From NCBI GenBank assembly GCA_021775955.1, contig JAJFGU010000011.1:62001-126000 (forward strand): DNA of 64,000 nucleotides. Reading direction: 5' to 3'. Made by a program: the position numbers and the translations under genes. Under the pieces are notes generated by a model, which did not search any database, was not told where the DNA came from, and saw nothing but the letters and a program-made list of their open reading frames with translations. Shown one piece after another: positions 9,901 to 17,307 of this stretch. Source of the stretch: Alphaproteobacteria bacterium (GTDB lineage Bacteria > Pseudomonadota > Alphaproteobacteria > Micavibrionales > Micavibrionaceae). How positions within the stretch are numbered: the stretch's first letter is position 1; each line of letters starts with the position of its first letter.

Positions 9901-12900
9901 CTCGGCTGGCGTTAAAGTCCAGACACCGGCATTTTCAACACCGGCCGTCAACGTTGCACCCGGCGGCAGATCAGAAATTTTGATCGCTTCAATCACTTCC
10001 GAACCATCTGTGTCGTTTACAGACGTTGAGACTGTCAAAGAAATTAGAGAACCTTCCTCACCGTTTGCATTGCTTGTGTTCAGATTTGGAACATCGGCAA
10101 CCGCGTCAACGATGACATTAAATGAGTCTGTCGCTTGCGCTGTCAGATCTGGATTAGGACCAGGATCGGTCGCAGTCGCCGTGGCCACCATGCCTGTCAG
10201 ATCAATGTCACTGTCAGGATTTGGTGTGAACGTAAATACTGTGTTCAGGCTCGCGCCCGGCGCCAGTGTAATGCTCCAGGTTTGCGTGCCGGGGTTGTAA
10301 TTGCCAATCGGCGCAAAGAACGTACCCCAGGCTGGGTCAATACCGGTTACTTCAACCGTCAGGAACTCGCCCTGCGCAGGGTTAGCACCGAGGACAGCCG
10401 TAATCGGAACATCAACCGTGCCGTCTTCCTTGACACAAACATCTTCCACGCCGTTATTGACTTCAATTTCAGGTGGATTGATCTGTGGTTTCCAGGTCAG
10501 TTTGAATGGATCGGTTGCTTCATTGTTGTTATCTGCAAGATCAAACTCACCATCTGACACAGGATTTTCTGTGGTCAGAACTTTTGCCGTCAGATTCAGC
10601 ATACCGGAGAAATTCGGATCATCCGGTGTAATCGTCAGACCGATAATTTGTGCCGGGGTAAATGCCCAGGTACCGCCGCCTTGATCCGCACCCTGATTAA
10701 AGCTAAATCCGTTAAGCGGAACACCAGAGATTTGATATCCGGTGATACTTTCAGAACCGTCGAAATTATCGGTTCCCAACATGCCGACAACATCAACATC
10801 CAGCGTTGCGCCTTCCGCACCCATATCGTCATCAGCAACGATAGAAGGATCATCGGCAACAGCGTCCGTCGTAATGTTAAAGCCATCACTGGTTGAAGCA
10901 CTGTCACCAGGATTCGGGCCGCTTACTGTGGCTGTTACGTTCAAACCGTTCAGGTCAAGATCGCTCTCGGCCGGTGGTGAGAAGGTAAAACCATCATTAT
11001 AGTTTTGCTGACCAACAGGCAGTACCAGCTCAAATTCGCCCGGATTGCCAGTCGGAACCCATCCGGCACCGACAAAGCCCCAGCTTGGGTCAACACCATC
11101 TAAAGTAAGTGTCAGTGTTTCGTTTCCGTTACCACCTGCATAACCGGCAGTGACAGGAACAAAGACAGAGCCGTCTTCTTTTACTTGCACATCGTCAACA
11201 GCGTTATTGACTTCCAGCCTGACATCAACCGGTGGGAAGCCACCTTTTAATGTCAGCAGAGCTGTATCGGTATCAAAATCACCATCCTGCAGCGTATATT
11301 CAAACTGATCCTGCAGACATTCCGGTGCGTGATTTACAATCTCGACATCGTTCAAAATGAAAGAAGCGGGCTCAGTTGTTGAGAACACATCAAATCCAAC
11401 GATCTGATCGCCGAAGTCAGCAGCGCTCAGTTCAATCGTGATTCTGCCGTTAACCGGCACGGTCGTTCCGATATCAAACAGGAACGGAACGGCTGTGTTT
11501 GGATCACTTGCCAGATAGACATTAAAGTCGATAGAGTCATCGAGATTGTTCTGACCGATATCGGCCAGCGTAACAAGCACGACATCAGAAGCTGCAAATT
11601 CAACCTCGATTGTTTCACCAGAAGGCCATACCTTGTCAGAGCCACCAGCAACACCAATACCGTTTCCATCAGTTGGCACCCATGTCAGGTCTGATCCGTC
11701 ATCAGTAGAAACGGTAATACCGTTCTTGGTGAAGGAATCGGCAATCTGCGGAGAAACATCGCCTTCCACAGGGTTCAAAGATGTCGAGCTACCACCAGGA
11801 TTGGGGAACAATGTGTAGGTATATGTCCCGTCCGAAAACAGCTCAAGCTGGCCAAAATCACCATTAACGGTGTTAGAGCCGCCATCAGGAATAATAACCG
11901 CCGGGTTGCCACCAAAACTAACTTGCGTAACGGTGTTATCGACGTCTTCGCTGAGATCATCAGCAGCACCGGGGCCACCATTCAGACCGGTAACGACGTT
12001 ACCGTCGGTACCGCCATCAGCAACATTATAGTTGTTAAAGTCGTCATTGGCAGTCACAGCATCATCGGCAACGTTAACCGTAATCGTACCGCTGGCCGTA
12101 TCGCCATCATTGTCTACAATTTGAACACCGAATTGCAGAGAAATAACATCGTTAGGGTCATTCGGATCGTTGTGATCGAGCTGCTCAAATTGAGTAAAGC
12201 TGTAATCGCCATTGGCAGGATTAACCGTGATTTCAAAAACTTTGATGCCACCGGCAAAACCTTCATAGCCGCTGGTACCCACAGGGCTCACCACAATAGG
12301 TGTGCCGTTATGAGTCAGATTGCCACCAAGCAGTGAACCACCTTCGGCGAAATTGCCGTCAATCGTAACAGCGCCCGCACCATCATTACCAAAATCAACA
12401 TTCAGTGAGCCAGCAACATTGATCGGGCCGAGATTGGTTTCATCAATATTTTCAATACCGGAACCGATATCAGGCTGTCCCGGGAATTCAGGGCGATCAT
12501 CGATCACATTAATAACGATGTCAGTATCGACTGTATCGCCATCAAAATCTTCAACTTCAACACCAAAGTTCAGGGTAATCGTGTCACCAGGATTGGAGTG
12601 ATCAAGAGGCTCTAGCAAGGTAAATTCGTAATCGCCTGTATTACCATCAATTGTAATCTCAAATACGGGCGTAGCACCGGCCATACCAACATAGCCGCCA
12701 GGCGTTGCTGAAATAATCACAGGCACGCCGTTTGAACTTAAAACACCGCCTTCAAGATCGCCACCGGCGCTTGATGTGCCATTCTGGTTCAAGGAACCGG
12801 CACCGTCTTCACCAAAGTCGTGAACTACAGTTCCGTTGACAGCCGCAGGGCTCAGATTGTCTTCATCAACATCCAAAGCTGGAGGCTTAACGATAGAAGG

Positions 12901-14895
12901 AATGTCATCGGCAACAATAATCGTGATGGTTCCTGTATCGCTATCGCCATCACTGTCTTCAATCTGAACACCAAAGACCAATGAAATGACATCATTCGGG
13001 TCGTTCGGATCAGCGTGATCAAGAGGCTTAATAAGAGTAAATTCGTAATCGCCATTGGCAGGATTAACCGTCAACGTAAAGACGTCCATACCACCAGCCT
13101 GACCGACATAACCGCCGGCATTTGCTGTAACGATGACAGGAACGCTATTTGACGTCAGATTGCCGCCAAGCAGTGAGCCGCCTTCAAAGAAACTACCATC
13201 CGGCGTTACGCCGCCCGGGCCGTCACCACCGAAATCAACATTCAGTGAGCCACCGACAACAATCGGGCCGAGATTGGTTTCATCGATACTTTCAATACCG
13301 GCACCAATTTCTGGCTCCTCATCAACGAAACGAGGGCCATCGTCTTTTACTTCAATCATGACTGTGGTTTGATCGGTGTCACCATCGAAATCGGTAATCT
13401 GCACACCAAAGCTCAGCATGATAACATCACCCGGATCGCTGTGATCCAAAGGCTCATGCAGCGTAAAGATGAAATCGCCGTTGCTCGGATCGATCGTAAT
13501 ATCAAAGACAGGCGTAGCACCGGCCACACCTTCATAACCATCTGCGGTTTGTGAAATAATAACAGGAACGCCACCGGAGCTTAAAACGCCGGCTTCCAGA
13601 TCACCGCCGGCGCCAGATGTGCCGTCCGGCTCAATAGAGCCCGCACCGTCTTCACCAAAGTCATGTACGATGCTGCCGTTAACAGCTGTCGGGCCGCCGA
13701 GATTGTCCTCGTCCACCATTTCTGTAGCGGGCTTTTCAATAGAAGGTATGTCATCTGCGACATTCACAATAACTTCTGTGGTGACTAAATCATTGTCGCT
13801 GTCTTTGATGTCAAAACCAAAGGTCAACGTAATAATGTCATTCGGGTCATTCGGATCGTTATGATCGAGCTGCTCGAATTGTGTAAAGGTGAAGTCTCCG
13901 GTGATAGGATCATCAATAACGATGTCGAAAACTTTTGTACCGCCGGCAAAACCTTCATAGCCTGTGCCGGTATCGCTCACGATAACGGGAACGCCGTTTG
14001 ATGTCAGATTGCCGCCAAGCAAAGAACCGCTTTCGCTAAAACTGTTGTTGGACATGACCGAACCGGGGCCATCATTGCCAAAATCAAAATCCAGTTGATC
14101 AGAAATTGAAATCGGGCCGAGATTGGTTTCATCGATTGATCTTTCAATCGGGTCGCCTGCCTCAGGTGAGTCGTCGCGCGGACCTTGCGGCTCGTCCTCA
14201 TCCGGTAATAGCGTGTCGTTTTGAAACTCAACGCCATATTGAAGCTGCGTTGGATCAATCGGGCCGACATCTTCAATAGGATTAATCGGACCAGCGGCAA
14301 AACGGCTTTGAATGCCGTAGCCTGTATTTGAATTACCGTCATCACCGGCAGCGGGCTCAATTTCAGCAACACGCTCAGCAGTTTCTTCTTCGCCAGCGGC
14401 AGGCTCAATTTTTGCAACTTGCTCGGCTTGTGTATCTGCTTCTACCTGTTCGCTAACATCTGCTTCGGGTGCTACTTCAGCTGTACGAATTTCGGCCTGT
14501 GGTTTTTCCAGAAGCTCTTCGTCAGGTTCATCCTGCGCCATGCTTAAGGTCGTAATAAGTTCAGTCGGAGAAATAACTGTGCCATCAGCTAACGTTAAAG
14601 CGGGAGGAAATTCATCGCCAAGTGCGCCTTCAAAATCTTTCAATGTGACTGAGGAGTTATTTGAAAACTTTATAAGAAGGTCGCCATCTTGCTCGTAAGT
14701 TGATTTCACAACGTCCGGCTCAAAATCAAAAATATAGGTTTGACCAGGCTCAACCGTAATAGGAGGCATGTCCATATTGTCACCCGGCTGGGTGATGATA
14801 ATAGGAGCACCTGTATATATAGGTGCTTCTTGGTTTGCCACTATTTCTATGTTGGTTGTTTCTTCAACAGATTGTGTATTTTTTTCCTCAGCCAT
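6970..14895 (-). CDS. Giant LapA-like RTX adhesin with VWA domain
   Basis: A 2,641-aa acidic, Asp/Gly/Asn-rich surface adhesin, inferred to be exported by the type I system encoded just downstream. In order it shows an N-terminal prefix domain (about residues 20-115, ending VISPTELITTL); an acidic linker with PAAG at residues 165-168 and 181-184; five tandem repeats of about 140 aa beginning IDETNLGP or VDEDNL (about 253-950), resembling T1SS-143/VCBS repeats, with a further DETNLAP unit near 1729; two long VCBS-like units starting DDAVTANDDF and DDGLTAHDDM; Ig-like units with VKEDG; a VWA domain (about 2195-2385) with MIDAS motif DASGS; RTX nonapeptides (GGAGNDLIFG) near 2514; and a VCA0849-type C-terminal secretion signal. 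The start has Shine-Dalgarno AAGGAGAG. PAAG resembles the dialanine motif that LapG cuts in LapA adhesins, but no lapG or lapD gene is in the window. Confidence 0.94.
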   Translation of the reverse strand: MAEEKNTQSVEETTNIEIVANQEAPIYTGAPIIITQPGDNMDMPPITVEPGQTYIFDFEPDVVKSTYEQDGDLLIKFSNNSSVTLKDFEGALGDEFPPALTLADGTVISPTELITTLSMAQDEPDEELLEKPQAEIRTAEVAPEADVSEQVEADTQAEQVAKIEPAAGEEETAERVAEIEPAAGDDGNSNTGYGIQSRFAAGPINPIEDVGPIDPTQLQYGVEFQNDTLLPDEDEPQGPRDDSPEAGDPIERSIDETNLGPISISDQLDFDFGNDGPGSVMSNNSFSESGSLLGGNLTSNGVPVIVSDTGTGYEGFAGGTKVFDIVIDDPITGDFTFTQFEQLDHNDPNDPNDIITLTFGFDIKDSDNDLVTTEVIVNVADDIPSIEKPATEMVDEDNLGGPTAVNGSIVHDFGEDGAGSIEPDGTSGAGGDLEAGVLSSGGVPVIISQTADGYEGVAGATPVFDITIDPSNGDFIFTLHEPLDHSDPGDVIMLSFGVQITDFDGDTDQTTVMIEVKDDGPRFVDEEPEIGAGIESIDETNLGPIVVGGSLNVDFGGDGPGGVTPDGSFFEGGSLLGGNLTSNSVPVIVTANAGGYVGQAGGMDVFTLTVNPANGDYEFTLIKPLDHADPNDPNDVISLVFGVQIEDSDGDSDTGTITIIVADDIPSIVKPPALDVDEDNLSPAAVNGTVVHDFGEDGAGSLNQNGTSSAGGDLEGGVLSSNGVPVIISATPGGYVGMAGATPVFEITIDGNTGDYEFTLLEPLDHSNPGDTITLNFGVEVEDFDGDTVDTDIVINVIDDRPEFPGQPDIGSGIENIDETNLGPINVAGSLNVDFGNDGAGAVTIDGNFAEGGSLLGGNLTHNGTPIVVSPVGTSGYEGFAGGIKVFEITVNPANGDYSFTQFEQLDHNDPNDPNDVISLQFGVQIVDNDGDTASGTITVNVADDAVTANDDFNNYNVADGGTDGNVVTGLNGGPGAADDLSEDVDNTVTQVSFGGNPAVIIPDGGSNTVNGDFGQLELFSDGTYTYTLFPNPGGSSTSLNPVEGDVSPQIADSFTKNGITVSTDDGSDLTWVPTDGNGIGVAGGSDKVWPSGETIEVEFAASDVVLVTLADIGQNNLDDSIDFNVYLASDPNTAVPFLFDIGTTVPVNGRITIELSAADFGDQIVGFDVFSTTEPASFILNDVEIVNHAPECLQDQFEYTLQDGDFDTDTALLTLKGGFPPVDVRLEVNNAVDDVQVKEDGSVFVPVTAGYAGGNGNETLTLTLDGVDPSWGFVGAGWVPTGNPGEFELVLPVGQQNYNDGFTFSPPAESDLDLNGLNVTATVSGPNPGDSASTSDGFNITTDAVADDPSIVADDDMGAEGATLDVDVVGMLGTDNFDGSESITGYQISGVPLNGFSFNQGADQGGGTWAFTPAQIIGLTITPDDPNFSGMLNLTAKVLTTENPVSDGEFDLADNNNEATDPFKLTWKPQINPPEIEVNNGVEDVCVKEDGTVDVPITAVLGANPAQGEFLTVEVTGIDPAWGTFFAPIGNYNPGTQTWSITLAPGASLNTVFTFTPNPDSDIDLTGMVATATATDPGPNPDLTAQATDSFNVIVDAVADVPNLNTSNANGEEGSLISLTVSTSVNDTDGSEVIEAIKISDLPPGATLTAGVENAGVWTLTPAELVGLGINVPDGVTGSFTLKVETVAFEQNTNGIEKDLTDNRASAFGEIVLRVTPDDDPVLVQPEEVTVDETNLAPTTMISDSIQANFGADTPGSFSGNGGFFSGIALTSDGVPVNVGFNAGTGTYTGSAGGDTIFTLKIESNGDYKFTLEGVLDHPDTNDHNDNIPMEFGITATDSDGDTDTGIITVNVLDDGLTAHDDMNMFNTDDGGTDGNVVSGANGGPGAADDLSNDMPNTVTKVSFGATVKDVPDGGSITIDGDFGELEIFSDGTYNYTLFNDALVGEQGEMFHLDPVASDANGQQTSITKDGVTVTVANQGNFDISWVDTSAGSGLGIDNLDTGDSTKIWPAGEAFDISFAEDVSKVTIKIAELGDNNDDGNHGVDYIVTLADGTTVVGEQQFVPNEINNGMFEFTLNASDFGDLIESVNISSTNDGDYDAASMLLNNVWAETEGTPVSETHDVFNYTLTDNDGDSSVAELALWGAAPKLIVGRNVDDVEGSQVPHLVNGDEGIIMGMKGNDILVGDAGGSFREQQNQDFNFVFILDASGSMGSNTDANSKISILADAVENLMQQFDDYQTGNIVVHMVSFSTNVKDMITIDFSDADALSDAINFLDNLDGSGLTNYESPMQDALGWLNGPGPINGSAITTTYFISDDQPNRYADDNGNAQNPPGNNAEEEAIILAELTGTDVTTSDGTFGDNTDEIGGLQSFGEVIAIGVDIPVSDADVLDEIATGDAIVIDDPMDLDDTLQNTNPLNLLAAAGGDELQGKDGDEIIFGDVLFTDDLASAEGLPTNGGAGWEVFERLENGEGNTASWDRDDTIAYIRANAVALSEESEDSQGEGRTGGDDIISGGAGNDLIFGQEGDDVINGGSGNDELYGGSGADAFLYEALLDGLDTIKDFDLSEGDLLDISALLTQYNPIQDSINDFVFKTENAGDTTISIDENGSGNIANATAIAMLEGITGLDLELATNDGQVVV

Positions 14896-14945
14896 TGAAA
14901 GCTCTCCTTACTTTGCAAATATAGGGTCTTATTAGGGACCCATCA

Positions 14946-15025
14946 TTAATCATTTCTTAACGGAATATACAAATTATTAATCATATGTTAAGGTCTTGTC
15001 AACTGTTATGTTAATAGAAAGTTAA
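14946..15025. promoter_or_regulatory. Three perfect CtrA-type boxes (TTAA-N7-TTAA)
   Basis: Perfect TTAA-N7-TTAA sites occur at 14946-14960, 14977-14991 and 15011-15025, with starts 31 and 34 bp apart, or about three helical turns. This is the full binding site of the alphaproteobacterial cell-cycle and motility regulator CtrA. The middle box overlaps the -10 and spacer of the predicted adhesin promoter, and the third lies just upstream of its -35. I searched the other larger intergenic regions by eye and found no other full box. The site pattern is seen directly; that CtrA binds here is inference. Confidence 0.7.
14974..15002 (-). promoter_or_regulatory. Predicted sigma70 promoter of the adhesin gene
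   Basis: On the minus strand there is a perfect -35 TTGACA (14997-15002), a 17-base spacer and a -10-like TAATAA (14974-14979). This would give a 5' leader of about 70 bases before the ATG at 14895. The spacer and -10 overlap the middle CtrA box, a geometry that would suit repression or tight switching. Confidence 0.6.
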
Positions 15026-15107
15026 ATTATTTTATATAATTATGTAAATCAATGGGTTACACCTATAAAAAATCTACCTTTTTAGGCCTTTCATTCTTAC
15101 GAATTAT

Positions 15108-15307
15108 GATTCGTTTTAGCGTTTTTTAGACGAATCACAGTTACGAATCCATCGATTCTACGATTTTTGCCCTTATAGCTGATTCGAATCCGGCTCGAAT
15201 CGCATCAAAAAGAGAGGAGAATCGATTCGATTTGATCAAGAATCGGCAAAAATAGATTCAGATTCGGGTTAAAAAGAATCAATTCCAGCTCGATTTTCTC
15301 CAGATTC
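15108..15307. promoter_or_regulatory. Cluster of 14 GANTC (CcrM-type) methylation sites
   Basis: GAATC or GATTC begins at 15108, 15132, 15145, 15154, 15181, 15186, 15197, 15219, 15224, 15240, 15255, 15261, 15276 and 15303. Five more GANTC sites begin at 15390, 15401, 15483, 15488 and 15502. About one is expected in 200 bp by chance. GANTC is the target of the cell-cycle methyltransferase CcrM in Alphaproteobacteria, so this stretch may report replication passage to the adjacent adhesin promoter. No open reading frame explains the repetition. Confidence 0.75.
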
Positions 15308-15353
15308 TGAAAAGAAAGTGATTTTTTTTGCCTCCTGCTAAATTTTTTTTTGC

Positions 15354-15373
15354 TGTGGACAAGCTGTGGGCAA
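15354..15373. promoter_or_regulatory. Two tandem DnaA-box-like 9-mers
   Basis: TGTGGACAA (15354-15362) and TGTGGGCAA (15365-15373) differ from the DnaA box TGTGGATAA by one and two bases, and start 11 bp apart. They lie beside the GANTC cluster and AT-rich DNA. They could be weak DnaA sites, or part of a regulatory or origin-like region. The mismatches keep this a weak call. Confidence 0.3.
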
Positions 15374-15535
15374 ACTTGTGATTAATTTTGATTCATAATG
15401 GAATCAGAAACATTTGATCATAGTAATAAAGTTTTAACAGGGCCTGTCGAAACGAAAAAAATTTACAAAATTTAAAAAAAAGGACTCGACTCCCGAATTC
15501 TGAATCATTAAATCTAAAACTGTCTTCAGGGCATC

Positions 15536-16060
15536 GCTTCATAACGAAGCAACTCAGTGACCTTCGTGAGGAGAGAGAGTTTGCCCAGACAGGGTGCATT
15601 GGTCTGCATCCGGGTTTTTGGAGCTACGAAGCCCCATTTTTTGTAAGACTTCGGTCTTTATAGAGATTGGGATTTTGCCAGAGGCTTAAAGGGAGCGTAA
15701 AGTATCACGCCTCGCCGTCGCTAAAAGAAGTAGACCTGTGGTCGCGCACAAAAAAACGTTAGATAGCACGGCAAGGGCGGATATGTTTGGAATATGCTCC
15801 TGAAACGCTAGTTCTTTCGCGTAGAGCTAGACGAGTGGTTGATCGCCACGATAAAATTACGGATGAGGGGTTCATTCGTGGGAAAGGGGAACTAAAACGG
15901 CCAGCTACCGCTGTTCCCCAGACCTGATCCGAGTATTCCTGCGGCCTTTAACTTGTTAAAGTACCCAGGAACATGCTTCCCAAAAAGGCCCCGGTGCCTT
16001 GTTCTGGATTTAATCTTCGGATCATATTTGGAACATGGGTGCCGGGGTTCTTTTATGCCT
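15536..16060 (+). ncRNA. Candidate structured non-coding RNA of about 0.5 kb, unknown family
   Basis: No convincing reading frame covers this stretch, but it contains many exact or near-exact helices: a UUCG-capped hairpin (15645-15658); 15714-15723 with 15764-15772; 15808-15815 with 15823-15830; 15860-15868 with 15923-15931 enclosing a 7-bp helix 15886-15892 with 15913-15919; a perfect hairpin 15946-15961; and a terminator-like stem at the end. I looked for the conserved motifs of tmRNA, RNase P RNA, SRP RNA, 6S RNA and group II intron domain V and did not find them. The plus strand is preferred because the last hairpin is followed by T-rich sequence. The 5' end is a guess. Confidence 0.35.
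15984..16053 (+). terminator. Long terminator-like hairpin
   Basis: The stem pairs roughly 15984-16004 with 16031-16053, with a core of CCCCGG against CCGGGG. TTCTTTTATGCCTTTTTT follows on the plus strand. The minus strand also shows a T-run after the stem, so it could act both ways, insulating the adhesin regulatory region from the response-regulator operon. Confidence 0.5.
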
Positions 16061-16224
16061 TTTTTCTGCCCCCCTTTTATCTAAAATACCCATTAGTATA
16101 TAATGCTTTAGTATGTGCAGCTTTAAATACGGCTTTGCACCTTCACCGCTATTCCTGTTATAATTATATGAATTGTTGAGTAGAAAAGCTGTGTCTTGAC
16201 CAGCGTTAGGCTATTAAAAGTAAT

Positions 16225-16719
16225 ATGGGATTTAAGTTTGAAAAATTAAACGTCCTGATCGTCGAAGACACGGCACCAATGTGCAAATTGGTTTGCTCCG
16301 TCCTGGAAACTTTAGGGGTTGGGACCGTCCACACGGCAGAGGACGGCGAAGAAGGCTTTATCAAATTCTGTAAGGAAAAGCCTGACATCGTTATTACAGA
16401 CTGGCATATGGTGCCAACCAATGGTTTGGATCTTGTTGAAAAAATACGAAAAGACAAAAAGTCTCCCAACAAAACGGTTCCCATTGTCATGATGACCGGC
16501 TACAGCGCGATGCCGCGCGTATCACAGGCGCGCGATTTCGGGACCACTGAATTTCTGGTAAAACCCTTTTCTGCAAATGATTTGGCAAGGCGCATTGCCT
16601 ATGTCATCAACAAGCCAAGAGACTTTATCGACTCTACTGATTTCTTCGGGCCTGACCGCAGGCGGCGCAAAATGGATAACTATAATGGACCACAGCGACG
16701 AACCGAGGATCCAAGCTAA
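16225..16719 (+). CDS. Single-domain CheY-like response regulator with GPDRRR tail
   Basis: A 164-aa receiver protein. Acidic-pocket residues E14/D15, phospho-acceptor D59 (VITDWHM), T91 (MMTG) and K113 (VKPF) are all present, so it should be phosphorylatable. There is no DNA-binding or enzymatic output domain. After the receiver, a basic tail holds FFGPDRRRRK and GPQRR. Tails of this GPDRRR kind are frequent in alphaproteobacterial proteins, but their role is unknown to me. The partner kinase is not in the window. The next gene, 52 bp downstream on the same strand, probably forms an operon with it. There is no strong Shine-Dalgarno sequence before the ATG. Output is likely through protein-protein contact. 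Confidence 0.9.
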   Translation: MGFKFEKLNVLIVEDTAPMCKLVCSVLETLGVGTVHTAEDGEEGFIKFCKEKPDIVITDWHMVPTNGLDLVEKIRKDKKSPNKTVPIVMMTGYSAMPRVSQARDFGTTEFLVKPFSANDLARRIAYVINKPRDFIDSTDFFGPDRRRRKMDNYNGPQRRTEDPS

Positions 16720-16771
16720 AGTGTAATAGATTAAAAGACACACATGTGTATACTAATTGCTGCTGCGTATC

Positions 16772-17287
16772 ATGGAAAATCAAACACATATCCAAATGAA
16801 CGAACCTTCCGAAGCGAAAGTCATAAAGGCTGATACCTCATTGCAATCCAGGGTCGGAACAGGGCCTCTGGATGAGCGTGTTGTTGAGAAATGCCAGGAT
16901 GTTATGGACAACAATGATGTTGATTTTGCACCGCTGGCGATGGAATTCCTCGATAAGCTGGCTGAAGCCATAAAAAACGCAAGAGCCGGTGATCTGGAGC
17001 TCGATAAGGCGGTGGGAGCGATGACGGAACCCGTCATGCAACTTAAGGCCAACGCCGCTACCTTTCGCTATAATCTGGTTGGAAATCTTGCCAATGTCAT
17101 GCTGAGCTTTCTGGAGGCCGTCAAGGAAATGGACAAAACGGTTCTTGATATCGTTGACGCACACCACAAAACGCTTTCTGCGATTGTTATCAAGAAAATG
17201 AGCGGTGATGGTGGCGCCCACGGCAAACAGCTTGAGGATGAGCTGAAAGGCGCGTGCAAGCGCTATTTCTCCAAGAAAACGGGCTAG
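16772..17287 (+). CDS. Hypothetical helical protein paired with a response regulator
   Basis: I do not recognise this 171-aa protein. I start it at the ATG at 16772 (MENQTHIQMNEPSEAK); an in-frame TTG at 16757 is less likely. The first 35 residues look disordered. The rest is predicted helical and amphipathic (FAPLAMEFLDKLAEAIKNA, VMLSFLEAVKEMDKTVLDIVDAHHKTLSAIV), with no signal peptide or membrane segment and a basic C-terminus. Its position after a stand-alone receiver gene suggests a signalling partner such as a scaffold or phosphotransfer-like protein. H149 and H150 in DAHHKTL are the only obvious paired histidines, and I do not claim they are phosphorylated. Confidence 0.8.
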   Translation: MENQTHIQMNEPSEAKVIKADTSLQSRVGTGPLDERVVEKCQDVMDNNDVDFAPLAMEFLDKLAEAIKNARAGDLELDKAVGAMTEPVMQLKANAATFRYNLVGNLANVMLSFLEAVKEMDKTVLDIVDAHHKTLSAIVIKKMSGDGGAHGKQLEDELKGACKRYFSKKTG

Positions 17288-17307
17288 AAGGGTCAAAACT
17301 CATAGCT

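Noticed and set aside
15181-15201. TTCGAATCC resembling a tRNA T-loop
   Set aside because: No matching stem or other tRNA arms. It is part of the GANTC array.
15536-16060. tmRNA, RNase P RNA, SRP RNA, 6S RNA or group II intron
   Set aside because: The conserved core motifs of each (such as TTCGA-type T-loop with CCA, GAGGAAAGTCC, domain V) were not found.
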